NCBI RefSeq assembly: GCF_003345525.1
Contig: NZ_QQNH01000013.1
Span: 1 to 64,000 of the forward strand
Length of the DNA: 64,000 bases
Direction: 5' to 3'
From: Pelagibacterium lacus
Lineage (GTDB): Bacteria; Pseudomonadota; Alphaproteobacteria; Rhizobiales; Devosiaceae
Part shown: positions 61,744 through 64,000 of the stretch, piece after piece
Layout: each line of letters begins with the position of its first letter
How positions within the stretch are numbered: the stretch's first letter is position 1
The notes under the pieces: generated by a model
What the model saw: the letters and a program-made list of their open reading frames with translations, nothing else
Told to the model about the DNA's origin: nothing
Database searches by the model: none
Program-made: the position numbers and the translations under genes

Positions 61744-62748
61744 TTATTCCACGCTCGGAATCCCGAGTTCTTCAGGGGACTTGTCGATCATGGAGAGCTC
61801 ATAGAGCTTCGCGGCCAACGCGCTTTCCATAATCTGGAGTCTTGCCTCGGCTTCTTCGCCATACATACCGGAAACGATCATACGACGCTCGTCGGCAAAT
61901 GCCTTGATGGCTTCGCTTTGTACAGCAACCTCGAATGCCTCGTCGATGATCGCGACAATTGCCGGATCGGTGTCCTTCGGGATAGCCATACCCAGCCACA
62001 TGCTGGCAGGAATATCATCGATACCGGGATATTCTTTGCCCGCTGCCGGAATGGGATCCAGGTCGTCAAGCACGTAATCGTCGTGCTCGATCATTGCCAG
62101 CGGACGCAAAGTTCCGGCGCGAAGATATTCAGCCTGCTCACCAACACCCGAAACGACCGCGTCGACTTCACGGCTCAATGCAGCAACATGGGCAGGAGCG
62201 GTCCCATCATAGGGCACATAGGTGAAATCGGCGTCAGTGGCCAATCCCAGCGCAAGGGCACGCATATGCCAGACACAGCCCAGCGGACAGTGCCCGACGG
62301 TCACGCTGCCCGGCTCGTCTCGTGCTGCCTGAAGCAGATCTTCAAGCGTTTGGTAGGGAGAATCCTGCGGCACGGAAATTACGCCGGGCGTGCCCCCGAT
62401 AATCATATACCAACGCCAGTCGCTGGTCCCCTTGTCGAAATATTCCATTGCCTTGACGAGCTGCATGCCTTCCGAGGCACCAAGCCAGCTATATCCGTCA
62501 TGAGGCTGATTCCAGACATGGGACATGGCAACCCCGCCGCCACCGCCGGTGCGGTTGACGACATTGATACGCATTCCGAGCTCTTCTTGCATAGCCTGGG
62601 CTAGCAACCGGTTCGTTCCGTCGGTTCCACCACCTGCGGACGCCCAGACGGAAATTTCGATGGGCTTGCTTGGAAAATCCTGCGCACCAGCGCCTCCGCT
62701 TGCGACCAGAGCCGTCGCAAAAGCAAAACTCGCAAATAAGTTCTTCAT
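61744..62748 (-). CDS. tctC: Tripartite tricarboxylate transporter binding protein TctC (Bug family)
   Basis: 334 residues with signal peptide MKNLFASFAFATALVASGGA. Bug family features: DFPSKPIEISVWASAGGGTD, GTNRLLAQAMQEELGMRINV, and VVNRTGGGGGVAMSHVWNQP. Ligands of the family are carboxylates. The adjoining enzymes suggest a C3-C6 sugar or hydroxy acid. Upstream lies the 16-bp motif shared with the SDR gene and the LacI regulator. Confidence 0.9.
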   Translation of the reverse strand: MKNLFASFAFATALVASGGAGAQDFPSKPIEISVWASAGGGTDGTNRLLAQAMQEELGMRINVVNRTGGGGGVAMSHVWNQPHDGYSWLGASEGMQLVKAMEYFDKGTSDWRWYMIIGGTPGVISVPQDSPYQTLEDLLQAARDEPGSVTVGHCPLGCVWHMRALALGLATDADFTYVPYDGTAPAHVAALSREVDAVVSGVGEQAEYLRAGTLRPLAMIEHDDYVLDDLDPIPAAGKEYPGIDDIPASMWLGMAIPKDTDPAIVAIIDEAFEVAVQSEAIKAFADERRMIVSGMYGEEAEARLQIMESALAAKLYELSMIDKSPEELGIPSVE

Positions 62749-63212
62749 TCTCTGCTCCTCCTAACTTGTTAAGCAGCTTCGCAATTTTTTGACGTCCAGA
62801 CACGATTCAGCTCGTGATCCGGAATGCCATACAAAGCAGTGAGCACCAATGCGGTGCTCTTCTAGAAGCCACCCATGATACCCTTCATCATCATTATATC
62901 AACGAATTGACTTATGCAAGAATACAGGCAAATAATGATGTTTTATTGCATTTTCAAAACTATTCTGCCTTATCTAACTGTAATATATATCTATTTTTTG
63001 TCGACTCCGTGCGGCTTCGGCGTCAGGATATGAAAATGCCCCGTAGAAGCTCCGGAATTTGTGATAAATTTCCGGCTCGCATGTTGATATCATGATGCAA
63101 TTCAATCTTAGAGGATGCATTGTAAGGCAATGAGAGAATTGCGCGCGGTTGCACCACGGCGTACATAAAGCGTAAGCACTTTTGACATTCACATCATGGA
63201 GTTGACCATCCC
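62749..63212. promoter_or_regulatory. Divergent tctC-lacI region with shared 16-bp motif
   Basis: About 460 bp, very AT-rich around 62880-63010. ATGATGTTTTATTGCA is at 62935-62950, identical to the copy upstream of the SDR gene. TAACTGTAATATATATC near 62980 and TGTAAGGCAATGAG near 63120 may be promoter parts for the regulator. No gene is seen; small frames lack ribosome sites. Confidence 0.55.
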
Positions 63213-64000
63213 GTGCCTCGTCGCCCCACAATTGCAGATATTGCCGAAAAGGCGGGGGTCAGCACCGCCACCGTAGATCGCGTTCTCAATGAACGCCGTC
63301 CGGTTTCTCAGAAAGCGGTACGGCAGGTGAACGAGGCTGCGGAAAAACTCAATTACTTCGCCAAGCCCCTCCTCAAGCGTCGGCTGGCCGAATTTTCGCC
63401 GGAACGAGCGTTCGCTTTCGTGATGCTGGGTCAAACACCCTATTTGAATAGTCTCGCTCAGGCGCTGATTGACGCCGTGGAGGCACGGCCCGATATCAAT
63501 GGGACCGCGCAAGCGCTTTTTGTGGAAGAATTTCAAGCCAAGGCCATTGTCGATCAATTGCGCGAGGCTGAGGAAAATGCCGACGCCATCGGTTTGGTGG
63601 CTACGATCGATCATCCTGTGGTCGCGGACGAAATACGCAGAATGCGAGACGCCTCGGTCCCGGTAATTTCAATACAATCAACTCTGACCCAGGCGCCGAC
63701 CGCTGGCCATGTCGGCGCTGCCGATCGTCAGGCAGGCCGAACCGCGGGATGGGCGATGAAGCGGTGCGTCTCGAAAACCGGCTCAGTTGAGATACTTATC
63801 GACGGTCTGCACGTCGATGGCTATCACAATCTCGAAATGGAAGATTGTGAAAGCGGCTTTACGAGCTATCTACGACAGCACGCTCCTAATTTGAGAATCG
63901 CCGGCACACACTCCTATCAAAGCGACGAAGAAGCTTTTGAGATCACCTCTCAGATCATTCAGGAGCGCTCGGGAACGGTCGGATACTACATTGTCGGGCG
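63213..64000 (+). CDS. LacI family transcriptional regulator (partial at window end)
   Basis: Begins with a GTG at 63213 (GGAG 11 nt upstream) and is open to the window edge, 262 complete codons. N-terminal LacI HTH: RRPTIADIAEKAGVSTATVD then RVLNERRPVSQKAVRQV, followed by the hinge and a periplasmic-binding-like effector domain (FAFVMLGQTPYLNSLAQALI, HVGAADRQAGRTAGWAMKRC). It is divergent from tctCBA-gckA and is the obvious candidate to bind the shared 16-bp motif. The C-terminus is missing from the window. Confidence 0.88.
   Translation, partial: MPRRPTIADIAEKAGVSTATVDRVLNERRPVSQKAVRQVNEAAEKLNYFAKPLLKRRLAEFSPERAFAFVMLGQTPYLNSLAQALIDAVEARPDINGTAQALFVEEFQAKAIVDQLREAEENADAIGLVATIDHPVVADEIRRMRDASVPVISIQSTLTQAPTAGHVGAADRQAGRTAGWAMKRCVSKTGSVEILIDGLHVDGYHNLEMEDCESGFTSYLRQHAPNLRIAGTHSYQSDEEAFEITSQIIQERSGTVGYYIVG

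Overview
The window is a high-GC chromosomal segment whose gene content points to an alphaproteobacterium of the Hyphomicrobiales. A Devosiaceae-like genome fits best, as an inference from gene style and repeats rather than from a phylogeny. Supporting signs are PcaQ-type control of a pca operon, an FMN-riboswitch-controlled RibN-like transporter, the rpmH-rnpA-yidC-engB block, ehu/eut/doe ectoine catabolism, TRAP and Tct transporters, and many short palindromic intergenic repeats. Codon use is strongly G/C-ending up to a tRNA-Arg gene at 54001; to the right of it base composition drops visibly (judged by eye) and the region looks acquired.

Layout. 1-8.6 kb: DUF924 protein, RecD-like helicase, a GntR-ABC export operon (YtrA type), a mini-ORF with an exceptionally long Shine-Dalgarno inside a structured, terminated region, an FMN riboswitch plus RibN-like transporter, and HrpB helicase. 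8.6-16 kb: CHASE-PAS-GGDEF-EAL protein, HerA/DUF87 ATPase, BrnTA toxin-antitoxin pair, Nudix hydrolase, PiT phosphate transporter. 16-20 kb: pcaQ divergent from pcaIJF (last steps of the beta-ketoadipate pathway). 20-33 kb: cold-shock protein, then a large ectoine/5-hydroxyectoine locus (doeD, doeC, a parDE pair, AsnC regulator, ehuBCDA importer, eutB, eutC, doeA, and an ArgE-type M20 deacetylase in the place normally held by doeB). 33-38 kb: a minus-strand cassette of CofE, a BtuF-like binding protein, a FecCD permease, an ATPase and a luciferase-like oxidoreductase. It has the composition proposed for coenzyme F420-0 uptake and polyglutamylation in actinobacteria. 38-43.6 kb: dgoK-dgoA-SMP30 lactonase facing a TRAP transporter (galactonate-type sugar acid use). 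44-54 kb: globin-coupled chemoreceptor, RecQ, EngB, YidC, RnpA, L34, a Lpd-like flavoprotein that lacks the redox disulfide, an orphan histidine kinase, and tRNA-Arg(ACG). 54-64 kb: IS630 element with a frameshifted transposase, a decayed galactarate/altronate dehydratase remnant, a 2-keto-4-pentenoate hydratase-family protein, an SDR, a glycerate-2-kinase-type protein, TctABC and a LacI regulator running off the right edge.

The most interesting items are (1) the F420-0 salvage-like cassette with its F420-type oxidoreductase; (2) the binding-protein gene of that cassette, which carries about 450 bp of intergenic-type palindromic repeats in frame between its coupled start codon and its signal peptide; (3) the 25-codon mini-ORF whose ribosome site matches 14 nt of the 16S 3' end; (4) the ectoine locus with a substituted deacetylase; and (5) a 16-bp sequence shared upstream of two sugar-acid transcription units in the right-hand island.
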